From UBA3206 sp963623875 (GTDB lineage Bacteria; Bacillota_I; Bacilli_A; Acholeplasmatales; Anaeroplasmataceae), in assembly GCA_963623875.1 (NCBI GenBank), contig CAVFNL010000005.1, positions 16,142 to 80,141 of the forward strand: a DNA stretch of 64,000 nt, written 5' to 3'. Positions within the stretch are counted from its first letter, which is position 1; each line of letters opens with the position of its first letter. Both the position numbers and the translations under genes were made by a program. The notes beneath the pieces are model-generated. The model saw only the letters and a program-made list of their open reading frames with translations. It made no database searches and was not told the DNA's origin. Of the stretch, positions 26,350 through 34,808 are shown one piece after another.

Positions 26350-28014
26350 CTAAAATAATCCTGTTACTTTTCCATCAACAACATCCATATTTAATGCTGC
26401 TGGTGTTTTAGGTAATCCTGGCATTGTCATAACATCACCAGTAAGAGCTACTATAAATCCGGCTCCTACAGAAGGCTTTAATTCTCTAATTGTAATCTTA
26501 AATCCAGTAGGACGTCCTAACTTTAATGGGTCATCTGAAAGACTATATTGAGTTTTAGCCATGCAGATTGGTAATTTATCCCATCCATTTTCCTCAAATG
26601 TTTTAATTTGGGTAATAGCCTTTGTTGAGAAATCAACAGAGTCAGCCCCATAAATTTCTTTACAAATTGTTACGATTTTATTCTTAATAGTGTCATTTTC
26701 ATCATATAAATATTTAAAAGTTTTAGTTCCATCACAAGCATCAATCTTATCTAATACTTTCTTAGCTAAATCAAGTCCACCCTCTGAACCTTTGCCAAAA
26801 ACTTCTGATAATGAAACTTCATGTCCGTTCTCTTTAGCCCAGTCTTCTAATGCTTTGATTTCATCATCTGTATCAGTTGAAAACTTATTGATTGCAACCA
26901 CATATGGGATGTTAAACTTTTTAATGTTTTCTATATGTTTCTCAAGATTTTCGAATCCTTTTTTAAGCGCTGAAACATTTTCTAATCCTAAATCTTTTTT
27001 TAGTACTCCACCATGCATCTTTAATGCACGAATTGTCGCAACTATTACTACAGCACTTGGCTTGATATTTGTCTTACGGCATTTAATATCTAAGAACTTT
27101 TCAGCTCCTAAATCTGCACCAAATCCTGCTTCAGTTACTACATAATCTCCAAGAGATTGAGCCATTTTAGTAGCTATTGCACTGTTACATCCATGAGCAA
27201 TATTTGCAAATGGTCCACCATGGATTAACACTGGTGTATGTTCAAGTGTTTGAACTAAGTTAGGCTTAATTGCATCCTTCATAATCATAGTTATAGCACC
27301 TTGGCATCCTAAATCTTTAACTGTGACTGGAGATTTGTCAAACTTGTATGCAACAACAACTTTTTCAAGTTTTTCTTTAAAATCATCTAGATTTTTTGCA
27401 AGACATAATATTGCCATAACCTCAGATGCCACTGTAATGTCAAAATGATCTTCACGAGGCATTCCGTTTGTAGCCCCTCCAAGTCCTATCACGACATTTC
27501 TTAGTGCTCTATCATTCATATCAAGAACTCTTTTCCAAATGATTCTTCTAGGATCAATGCCTAGTGTGTTTCCTTGATGAATGTGATTATCGATGATTGC
27601 AGCTATAGCGTTATTAGCTGTAGTTATTGCATGAATGTCTCCTGTAAAATGTAAGTTAATATCTTCCATAGGAACAACTTGTGCATATCCTCCACCTGCA
27701 GCCCCACCTTTTACTCCAAGAACTGGTCCAAAAGATGGTTCTCTTATAGCCGCAACACAGCTTTTTCCAAGTTTTGTTAACGCATCAGCTAGTCCAATAG
27801 TTGTTGTACTCTTTCCTTCTCCTGCAGGAGTTGGGTTAATAGCTGTTACTAAAATGACTTTCCCATTCTTGTTATGTTTTTCTAAAACATCAAGATTAAT
27901 TTTAGCTTTATATTTTCCGTATAATTCTAAATCATCTTCAGAAAGTCCAATTTTTTTTGCAACTTCAACTATCTTGTCCATTTGTGCATTTTGTGCAATT
28001 TCTAAATCTGTCAT
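26350..28014 (-). CDS. fhs: Formate-tetrahydrofolate ligase
   Basis: Makes 10-formyl-THF from formate, THF and ATP, feeding PurN and PurH. The protein shows the P-loop region TPAGEGKSTTTIGLADAL, the GGAAGGGYAQVVPMEDINLHFTGD segment, and ends with MTMPGLPKTPAA followed by GLF. Length 554 is normal. It is the first structural gene of the purine operon. The ATG at 28014 follows AAAGGA. A strong terminator hairpin lies just upstream at 28042-28067, so expression of the whole operon is probably set by readthrough. Confidence 0.98.
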   Translation of the reverse strand: MTDLEIAQNAQMDKIVEVAKKIGLSEDDLELYGKYKAKINLDVLEKHNKNGKVILVTAINPTPAGEGKSTTTIGLADALTKLGKSCVAAIREPSFGPVLGVKGGAAGGGYAQVVPMEDINLHFTGDIHAITTANNAIAAIIDNHIHQGNTLGIDPRRIIWKRVLDMNDRALRNVVIGLGGATNGMPREDHFDITVASEVMAILCLAKNLDDFKEKLEKVVVAYKFDKSPVTVKDLGCQGAITMIMKDAIKPNLVQTLEHTPVLIHGGPFANIAHGCNSAIATKMAQSLGDYVVTEAGFGADLGAEKFLDIKCRKTNIKPSAVVIVATIRALKMHGGVLKKDLGLENVSALKKGFENLEKHIENIKKFNIPYVVAINKFSTDTDDEIKALEDWAKENGHEVSLSEVFGKGSEGGLDLAKKVLDKIDACDGTKTFKYLYDENDTIKNKIVTICKEIYGADSVDFSTKAITQIKTFEENGWDKLPICMAKTQYSLSDDPLKLGRPTGFKITIRELKPSVGAGFIVALTGDVMTMPGLPKTPAALNMDVVDGKVTGLF

Positions 28015-28033
28015 TTTTATTAAATCCTTTCCT

Positions 28034-28067
28034 AAAAAAATAAAACGACGTTAAATAACATCGTTTT
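28034..28067 (-). terminator. Leader terminator (attenuator) before fhs
   Basis: AAAACGATGTT and AACGTCGTTTT pair over 11 positions (one G-U) around a four-base loop, followed on the minus strand by ATTTTTTT. The fhs ribosome site begins about six bases later. A second, weaker hairpin (TCATC/GATGA, 28084-28097) with its own T run lies just upstream. The position makes this a transcription attenuator rather than the end of another gene. Confidence 0.75.
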
Positions 28068-28138
28068 TACGCGTTTAAAAAAATCATCGCTTGATGACAC
28101 TTATGAATATTAACTTTTTGAACAAAATTCTTGGCCAT
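28067..28138 (-). CDS. Possible leader peptide (uORF) of the purine operon
   Basis: A 23-codon reading frame starts at ATG 28138, six to eight bases after GGATGGGA, a plausible ribosome site. It begins MAKNFVQKVNIHKC and stops with the TAA at 28067-28069, exactly where the attenuator stem begins. The weaker hairpin at 28084-28097 lies within its codons, so a translating ribosome would mask it. This layout matches leader-peptide attenuation. The peptide is not rich in a single amino acid, so any sensed signal is unclear. Chance occurrence cannot be excluded. Confidence 0.35.
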   Translation of the reverse strand: MAKNFVQKVNIHKCHQAMIFLNA

Positions 28139-28299
28139 ATTAAATCCCATCCAATCTAAAGCTAACTAATCTAAAAAAGTAGATTATTATTCATAGTAAT
28201 ATTTTATCATAAAAGGTGATTTAAGACTATAACATTTTATGTAAAGCGTTTTATTTTTTTAAATATTTGTATAAAATATTTGTCTTATTTACTAATATA

Positions 28300-28330
28300 A
28301 GACACAAAATCCAGAAGTTTCCTTCTGGAT
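28300..28330 (-). terminator. Terminator of the second IMPDH gene
   Basis: ATCCAGAAG and CTTCTGGAT form a perfect nine-pair stem with a GAAA tetraloop, followed on the minus strand by TTTGTGTCTT. It lies eight bases after the stop codon. It separates this gene from the purine operon downstream. Confidence 0.8.
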
Positions 28331-28337
28331 AATGTTA

Positions 28338-29840
28338 TTATTGATTATTATTTCCGTTTTTTAATGTAACGTCGTGAGCTCCACCTTCAACAATTGAAGT
28401 TGATGAAACTACAGTAAGTTTAGCTTTTTCTCTTAATTCTTTAAGGTTAAGAGCACCACAGTTACACATTGTAGATTTAACTTTATATGTAGTAAGCTCA
28501 ACATTGTCTTTTAATGACCCTGCATAAGGAACATAAGAATCTACACCTTCTTCAAATGTAAGTCCAGTCTTTCCTCCTAGATCATATCGTTGCCAGTTAC
28601 GAGCACGGTTTGAACCTTCTCCCCAATATTCTTTAACAAATCTTCCGTTAATTTTAATCTTAGCATTTGGAGATTCATCAAAACGAGCAAAATAACGACC
28701 AAGCATAACAAAGTCTGCTCCCATTGCTAACGCTAATGTAATGTGATAATCATGAACGATACCACCATCAGAACAAATAGGTACATATACTCCTGTTTCT
28801 TTATAGTATTCGTCACGAGCACGTGCTACATCAATTACTGCAGTAGCTTGTCCTCTTCCGATTCCTTTTGTTTCACGAGTGATACAAATAGAACCTCCAC
28901 CAATACCAATTTTAACAAAATCAGCACCAGCTTCTGCTAAGAAACGGAATCCTTCAGCGTCAACAACATTTCCAGCTCCAACCTTAACTTTATCTCCATA
29001 AGTATCTCTTATCCACTTTATAGCATAAGCTTGCCAACAAGAATATCCTTCAGATGAATCAATACATAAAATATCAGCGCCTGCTTCAACTAACGCAGGA
29101 ACTCTATCCTTATAATCACGTGAATTAATTCCGGCTCCTACAATATAAGATTTATGAGAGTCTAGTAATTCATTTTCATTTTCTTTATGAGATTCATAGT
29201 CCTTACGGAATACCATATATCTTAAATTTCCATTTTTATCAACTAGAGGTAAACTATTAAGTTTATGTTCCCAAATAATATCATTAGCTTCTTTTAGCGT
29301 TGTTGTATCAGGAGCTGTGATAAGTTTAGATAGAGGAGTCATAAAATCCTTAATCTTTGTTTCTTTTGGTGTTCTTGATATTCTATAATCTCTTGATGTA
29401 ACAATACCAAGTAATTTTCCATTAGGTGTTCTATCTTCAGTAATAGCTATTGTTCTATGTCCTGTCTTTGCAGTTAATGCCACAACATCTTCTAATGTAT
29501 CTTCTGGTGTAAGATTTGAATCAGATGTGATAAATCCTTTTTTATAATCTTTAACTTTTTTAACCATTGCAGCTTCAGCTTCAATAGATTGAGAACCATA
29601 AATAAATGATACTCCTCCTTCTTTAGCTAAAGCTATTGCAAGTGTATCATTTGATACTGATTGCATGATTGCTGAAACCATAGGAATGTTCATTGTAATT
29701 GCTGGTTCTTCACCTTTTTTAAATTTAACTAAAGGTGTCTTTAAAGATACATTTGCAGGAATATTTTCAGGTCCTGTATAACCAGGTACTAACAAGTATT
29801 CTGCAAAAGTTCTTGATGTCTCTGTAAAATAATATGCCAT
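28338..29840 (-). CDS. Second IMP dehydrogenase, Tritrichomonas foetus-like type
   Basis: IMP to XMP oxidation with NAD. The 500-residue protein is a barrel with two CBS domains (about 95-220), but differs greatly from GuaB at 10459. From memory it aligns along nearly its whole length with the T. foetus protozoal enzyme, which is thought to have come from bacteria. Shared stretches include IPMVSAIMQSVS, FVKIGIGGGSICITRETKGI, EYWGEGSNRARNWQRYDLGG and MCNCGAL. The catalytic cysteine is residue 319, the same number as in T. foetus. Lysine 310 is also kept, a position linked with mycophenolic acid resistance there. It has its own promoter (29872-29900) and terminator, so it is regulated apart from the purine operon. 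Confidence 0.93.
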   Translation of the reverse strand: MAYYFTETSRTFAEYLLVPGYTGPENIPANVSLKTPLVKFKKGEEPAITMNIPMVSAIMQSVSNDTLAIALAKEGGVSFIYGSQSIEAEAAMVKKVKDYKKGFITSDSNLTPEDTLEDVVALTAKTGHRTIAITEDRTPNGKLLGIVTSRDYRISRTPKETKIKDFMTPLSKLITAPDTTTLKEANDIIWEHKLNSLPLVDKNGNLRYMVFRKDYESHKENENELLDSHKSYIVGAGINSRDYKDRVPALVEAGADILCIDSSEGYSCWQAYAIKWIRDTYGDKVKVGAGNVVDAEGFRFLAEAGADFVKIGIGGGSICITRETKGIGRGQATAVIDVARARDEYYKETGVYVPICSDGGIVHDYHITLALAMGADFVMLGRYFARFDESPNAKIKINGRFVKEYWGEGSNRARNWQRYDLGGKTGLTFEEGVDSYVPYAGSLKDNVELTTYKVKSTMCNCGALNLKELREKAKLTVVSSTSIVEGGAHDVTLKNGNNNQ

Positions 29841-29871
29841 AATATATCTCCTTAAATAATTTATTTAAAAT

Positions 29872-29900
29872 ATTTTATTTCAAATTACTTAATATGTCAA
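29872..29900 (-). promoter_or_regulatory. Sigma-A-type promoter of the second IMPDH
   Basis: On the minus strand TTGACA is followed after 17 bases by TAAAAT. The start of transcription would lie about 25 bases before the ATG at 29840, which has an AAGGAG ribosome site. The short leader leaves no room for a riboswitch. Confidence 0.75.
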
Positions 29901-29954
29901 TATATCCAAAAGCCTTTATCACTTAATTGTACGCAGTATAAATACAATAGTATT

Positions 29955-30166
29955 TTATTCCTTGCGTTTTATTAAATCATCAATCGTTCTTTGTATTGCC
30001 CTATTCATAAGCACTTTATATATAATATAGTTGTTTTTCCTGATCCTGATTTACCGCTTAATACTACCATTCCACAATATGGTAGTTTAAACGAGACATC
30101 TTTTATAATCTCTTTATCTATTGTTCCATCTTTTACTATATAATTAACATTTTGAAATTCTATCAT
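29955..30166 (-). pseudogene. Remnant of an ABC transporter ATPase, internally deleted
   Basis: An ATG at 30166 with a GAGGG ribosome site opens a frame of 53 codons (to 30005) that encodes the start of an ABC ATPase. It contains the strands before the P-loop and an intact Walker A, LSGKSGSGKTT. It then breaks into an unrelated LYIKCL end. An overlapping frame (ATGA) continues as NRAIQRTIDDLIKRKE, which resembles the segment after Walker B in ABC proteins. The signature motif, Walker B and everything between are missing, so a deletion joined two parts of one gene. It lies nine bases after the frameshifted secreted-protein gene, the same order as the intact cassette at 32664-35717. Confidence 0.75.
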
Positions 30167-30174
30167 ATAAACCC

Positions 30175-31025
30175 TCAATCAAAATATATAAAATCATGGT
30201 TCCTTTTTCCATTGTAAACAAATTTCCCCTCATTGTTTTTTCTGTACGGATAGAAACCTGTAGATTCAGAATTTAAAACCATAGAGAACATATATACAGC
30301 TTCTTTTAAATTATATCCACATTTTGAATATTCGTATGTATGATATTTTTTCCCGTATTTAGTCTTTTTATTCATACATACACCATTATAATTAATTTCA
30401 TAACGGTATATCTTAAAAACATTAAATGAAGCTCTTGTTTCTAAAGAATAATCTTTTTCTTCTTTTGAGGCATTTAAATGCGCTTCATATGTGATGCCTT
30501 CTTTAAATTCATAACGATTACTAAAACTATACCCTGTCAATATTGATGTAGTTAGAGTCTGTAATATACTATTTTCTGCATTAAATATATCATCGAAATT
30601 AATACCCATTGACTTGCTTGGATTAATGCTTGATGTCGTTGTTAATTTCAATTCGTTTTCAATACAAATTTCTTTTGAACTACTTATTGTATATGAATAA
30701 TCGACCGAGTTATCTTTATCAACATGATAAGCCGTGTTATTTATTCTATAGGAAGTTACTTCTAACACATTATTATATTTAAATATTCTATATTCATATT
30801 TAGGGATATTTATGTAAGAATTTTTAAAATTATCATTAGAGATTTTTTTACGCTATCATATTCTCCTTGATTAATTAGTGTTGATTCTTTAAAAAAATCA
30901 TCAGTTTCGACATTTGAAATAGAACCATATCCTCCACTAGTTCCCTCAAATTGCATAACTACATCTATATTCTCTGCCCCAACACACCCTAAACTTGCTA
31001 GTAATAAAATGTTTAATTTTTGCAT
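30175..31025 (-). pseudogene. Secreted protein gene broken by a frameshift in an A7 tract
   Basis: Two frames belong to one gene of about 284 codons. The first (31025-30810) has an ATG with AGAGGGGG upstream, a hydrophobic signal sequence (LNILLLASLGCVGA) and about 45 more residues. At the run of seven A on the minus strand (30843-30849) the frame shifts by one. One extra A would lead directly into ISNDNFKNSYINIPKYEYRI and on through the second frame to the TGA at 30175. The mature part is rich in serine, tyrosine and alternating beta-type sequence. No domain recognised. It could be a true mutation, a phase-variable tract, or programmed -1 slippage on A-AAA-AAA. Confidence 0.75.
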
Positions 31026-31235
31026 ATAAATCCCCCTCTTTATATAATTTTTAAAAGTCTAAATCACACAATAATAAAATTAATTATCAATGTTAATATT
31101 ATATTGTTTTTAATCTATATATGTATATTAATTAAGAATTACAATAAAACCATGTATTTAGTTTTAAAAATAATTCCATTTGCTAAATTTATAGTCATTC
31201 GTTATGAGGGCTTTAAACTTGAAATTATTGCACAT

Positions 31236-31259
31236 AATAAAAAAGAGCTGTGAAGCTCT
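31236..31259 (-). terminator. Terminator of the aminotransferase gene
   Basis: AGAGCT and AGCTCT pair around a TCAC loop at 31244-31259, followed on the minus strand by TTTTTTATT, about 12 bases after the stop codon. Confidence 0.65.
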
Positions 31260-31270
31260 ATTATTTAAAA

Positions 31271-32515
31271 TTAGTTTTCACAGCTTTTATTTATAACTTC
31301 TGAAATTATTTTTACAATACGTATGATTTCATCTTTAGTAATTGATGATAGAGTTACTCTTATAACTCCCTTTAAAGGAATAATATATACTCCTTTTTTC
31401 TTAAGTTCTTCTTGTACGGCTTTAGGATCTTTAACAGGAATTGTTACAAAGAAACCGCATTGATATGGTAATGTTTTTACATTATTCTTCTTAGCTTCTT
31501 CTATGAATAAATTAGCTCTTTCAATAAGAAGGTTTTGAGCATACGCAAGTTCTTCTTCAAATTCTTCTTTATGATTAGTTAATGTTTCAGAAATAATATT
31601 CATACCAAGAATAGATGATGAACTCCATTTTCCTCTTCCAGAATATTCGTTTGCTTGAAAGAATTCATCCGCATCATTTTTATTTTTACAAATACCAATT
31701 TGAGCACCTATACGAAGTCCATAAAGTCCTAATGTTTTAGAACCAGAGAATGCAAGTACTGCGATTGCATTAGGACCTAGATTAGTAAGAAGGTCAATAT
31801 TTTTTCTTGATGCTTCAAACCCACGTGAATCATAATCAATGTAGGCCATATCGTATAAAAGAATGAATGGTGTTCCATCTCTTGAAATAGAGTTTGCAAT
31901 ATCTATAACCTCTATCCATTCTTCATATTTCATAATATACCCTGTAGGATTTTGACATGGGTCGTTTATTACAACAAGCACACGTCCTTGTTCCTTTTTA
32001 AGCTCAATGCACTTCTTTCTTAAGTCTGCAACATTAAAGTTACCTTCTTCATCAAAAAGTTCATATGTATCATAAGAAAGGTTAGCATCTTTTGCAAGTT
32101 GTGTATAATTTCCCCACATATAATTAGGGAATAATGCTTTATCTCCTAATGATAAATAATTAGTAAGTGTAGCACAAATTGCACCAGTTCCACCTGGAGT
32201 AGCAATTACTCTTGTATGCATTTTAGATGTAATATCATTATAATATTCTCTAAATACCCAATGTTTGATTGCTTCATGAAATTTTTGATCACCAGCTGTT
32301 GCAGGATAACCAAATTTTTGACGTGGTGTTAATTCTTTAATAATTTTATCAACCATTTTGAATGTATAAAATTCACCATTTTCATCAAAAAGCATTCCTA
32401 TTGTTGAATCTATTACATTTTTATCTAAAGCTTTAGCTTCACGTGCTTCTTTTCCAATTGTAAGAGCACTACCTTTATTTTCTTTTCCAACAGATTGTTT
32501 ACCCAAAATTGACAT
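31271..32515 (-). CDS. PLP-dependent aminotransferase (class I/II)
   Basis: Fold type I aminotransferase, probably acting on aromatic or other amino acids in the cytoplasm. The substrate-binding region ATPGGTGAI, the PLP-stacking NYMWGNY, NDPCQNPTGY and the LYDMAYIDYDSRG segment are all present. The PLP lysine lies in FSGSKTLGLYGLRIGAQ, and the C-terminus has the arginine of GVIRVTLSS. At 414 residues it is full length. It stands alone between two transporter cassettes with its own terminator. The exact amino acid used cannot be read from the sequence. Confidence 0.9.
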   Translation of the reverse strand: MSILGKQSVGKENKGSALTIGKEAREAKALDKNVIDSTIGMLFDENGEFYTFKMVDKIIKELTPRQKFGYPATAGDQKFHEAIKHWVFREYYNDITSKMHTRVIATPGGTGAICATLTNYLSLGDKALFPNYMWGNYTQLAKDANLSYDTYELFDEEGNFNVADLRKKCIELKKEQGRVLVVINDPCQNPTGYIMKYEEWIEVIDIANSISRDGTPFILLYDMAYIDYDSRGFEASRKNIDLLTNLGPNAIAVLAFSGSKTLGLYGLRIGAQIGICKNKNDADEFFQANEYSGRGKWSSSSILGMNIISETLTNHKEEFEEELAYAQNLLIERANLFIEEAKKNNVKTLPYQCGFFVTIPVKDPKAVQEELKKKGVYIIPLKGVIRVTLSSITKDEIIRIVKIISEVINKSCEN

Positions 32516-32601
32516 AATAAAATACCTCTTTTTTACAAAATAATTTTACTACAGCAACACCTAAATTGCAACCTAGAGAGCAATATAAAGTTTGTGGAAA
32601 T

Positions 32602-32635
32602 ACAATAAAAGCTAGGATGTGAATAATCCTAGCTT
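32602..32635 (-). terminator. Terminator of the ABC exporter gene
   Basis: AAGCTAGGAT and ATCCTAGCTT form a perfect ten-pair stem with a seven-base loop, followed on the minus strand by TTATTG and T-rich sequence. It lies about 30 bases after the stop codon. Confidence 0.75.
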
Positions 32636-32663
32636 AAATGATTATAATAATGTTTATATTTTA

Positions 32664-34796
32664 TTAACGTTCATAAATTAAATCTATTTTCGTTTTTTTC
32701 TTAAGATGTTTTTTAATAAACGCCATGTGAATTAACAATATAAATAACATAAATAAAAGTGATATGGCATATGGCAACATTGAATTATAAATAAAGTCAA
32801 CATTAATAAGTTTTCTTTTAATCAATATAATATTTTCTATTTTTACAAACAAAATAGAAATAGGGATAGATATAGCAAGAGCTAATATTGATAGCGACAT
32901 AAATTCAAAATAATAAATGCAAGCCATTTTTTGTTTACTACAAAACGAAGATAAAATACCAATTTCTCGTTTGGTTTTTTCAAAAGAGAAAAGTGTATAA
33001 TTAGAAATAAGCAGAACACACAAAACTAAAAGCACAGCTAAAATTATTACTTCTATTTTACTAAGTAGTGATACAAAATCTATTGTTGATATAAGATCTG
33101 CTTCTAAATATGTTCGCTCCACAAACCCTGCATCCAAAAGGGTGCTTATTGTCTTTTGGCTATAATCGCTTATAGCAAATCCTCTTTTACATTTTAAAAT
33201 ACCACATGTATCTTTATATAGCACGTTATACATATCTTCACTGCACATGAGATATTTAAACATTTCTTCTGTATCATCTATTATTTTATCAACAATTATT
33301 TTATAAGTTGTATAATAATTATATTCCCTAAAATTAGTTTTTTGATAATAATATTGATTACAGATATTCAAATCAATTTCTTTATTAATCATATCATCGG
33401 TGATATTACTATATCTAGCAAAATTTTTAGTGACAATAACATGATTCGATGTAAGTGTTTTATCAACAGTCGCATAATTACCAAACACCAATTCATCATC
33501 TTTAGTTACTATTGGCAAATCATTTTTATCGTATTCTTTAACAGATGATTCAATAAGCGTAATCGTGTTTTCGTTTATAAAGGCTGATTCTGTAAGATCA
33601 TTTAAAATTTGTAAATCCGTATCCATTCCTGATTTAAAAATCCCTACCACCTTAAGCTTAGTATATTGAAAATTAATATTTTGGCCTATAAGAGTTGAAA
33701 AATCGCCTCTATTTGTTATATATGATGCGACCACATCAGATATAATAATTTCACCATCACCGACTTCATTAACACCATATAAAATCCTATATTTACATTC
33801 ATTTGTAATATAAAGTCTTTCTATATGATTATTCATGACTCTTGAATCAAATGACAGTACTTTTATTGTATTATACCCAACATTTTTAAGTTCATCATCT
33901 ACAATTCCATCACTAGATAAATTATCGTCTTTTTCTTCTTCAGTAAAATAATCCACATATTCTACATCATTTTCATGGTATACTTTGTTTCGTGCACTAG
34001 CTTCATTTAAAAATATTATGTTTAATGTAATACAAATTATTGAAAAAAGTAATGCTAAACTCAAAAGCATTATAATAAATCTTGGCTTTTTTCTTTTAAT
34101 AGAAACAAAAGATAATCCAAGTATTGTTTTTAAACTTATGGATGCCTCAATCGAAGTATCTATAACGTTAGACGTATCTTTTAAAACGACATCGCTTATA
34201 ATCTCACCATATGATATTTTTATTATTCTATTCGAATATTTTTCAAATAGTTCTGTATCATGTGATGAAACTATAACTAGTTTATCTTTTGATATTTCTT
34301 TTAATATCATAGCTATTTGCTCTTTATTATCTTTATCTAATGATGCGGTAGGTTCATCAAAAAAAATTACCGGCAAATTCGCTAACATGGCTCTAATTAT
34401 CGCCACTTTTGTTTTTTGGCCACCTGATAATTCATTAGGGAAATTGTTTTTTTGTAAACTCAAATTAAATCTACTTAAATATTCTTCAATTAAACTTGAT
34501 GTATTATAAGCGTCTCCTACTATTTTTAAATTTTGATAAACATCTAATTCTTGCACAAGTTGCGCATCTTGAAAAACGAACGAGGCGTAATTCTTTTTAT
34601 ATCCCGAATCAAAACTTCCTTTTGATAGTGTATCAAGGCCTGCTAATATATTAAGTAATGTTGTTTTACCACATCCGGACTCACCACAAATTGAAACAAG
34701 TCCTACTTTTACAAGTTCAAGATTAATATTTTTTAAAGCATATATTTCATTAGTTTTTCCTTCATTATATATTTTATATGCATTTATAAGTTTCAT
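32664..34796 (-). CDS. MacB-like ABC transporter, fused ATPase and FtsX-type permease
   Basis: A 710-residue membrane protein that probably exports or works with the secreted protein encoded just upstream. The ATPase occupies about residues 1-210 with Walker A GESGCGKTT (about 38-46), signature LSGGQ and Walker B VIFFDEPTASLD. A membrane span follows (about 238-262), then a large extracytoplasmic domain of about 300 residues. Three spans at the C-terminus include the FtsX-type segment KTKREIGILSSF. This topology, one span, a big outer domain and three spans, is that of MacB-type transporters. It starts 13 bases after the secreted-protein gene, so both share a transcript. Two decayed relatives lie at 29955-30166 and 37008-37797. 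Confidence 0.85.
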   Translation of the reverse strand: MKLINAYKIYNEGKTNEIYALKNINLELVKVGLVSICGESGCGKTTLLNILAGLDTLSKGSFDSGYKKNYASFVFQDAQLVQELDVYQNLKIVGDAYNTSSLIEEYLSRFNLSLQKNNFPNELSGGQKTKVAIIRAMLANLPVIFFDEPTASLDKDNKEQIAMILKEISKDKLVIVSSHDTELFEKYSNRIIKISYGEIISDVVLKDTSNVIDTSIEASISLKTILGLSFVSIKRKKPRFIIMLLSLALLFSIICITLNIIFLNEASARNKVYHENDVEYVDYFTEEEKDDNLSSDGIVDDELKNVGYNTIKVLSFDSRVMNNHIERLYITNECKYRILYGVNEVGDGEIIISDVVASYITNRGDFSTLIGQNINFQYTKLKVVGIFKSGMDTDLQILNDLTESAFINENTITLIESSVKEYDKNDLPIVTKDDELVFGNYATVDKTLTSNHVIVTKNFARYSNITDDMINKEIDLNICNQYYYQKTNFREYNYYTTYKIIVDKIIDDTEEMFKYLMCSEDMYNVLYKDTCGILKCKRGFAISDYSQKTISTLLDAGFVERTYLEADLISTIDFVSLLSKIEVIILAVLLVLCVLLISNYTLFSFEKTKREIGILSSFCSKQKMACIYYFEFMSLSILALAISIPISILFVKIENIILIKRKLINVDFIYNSMLPYAISLLFMLFILLIHMAFIKKHLKKKTKIDLIYER

Positions 34797-34808
34797 ACAT
34801 TTCCTCTT

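Noticed and set aside
28068..28200. Purine or THF riboswitch before fhs
   Set aside because: The purine aptamer core and THF aptamer segments are not recognisable; a covariance search would be decisive.
31020..31253. 77-codon plus-strand ORF upstream of the frameshifted secreted gene
   Set aside because: It runs antisense through the promoter region of that gene and into a terminator, with a composition typical of AT-rich noncoding DNA.
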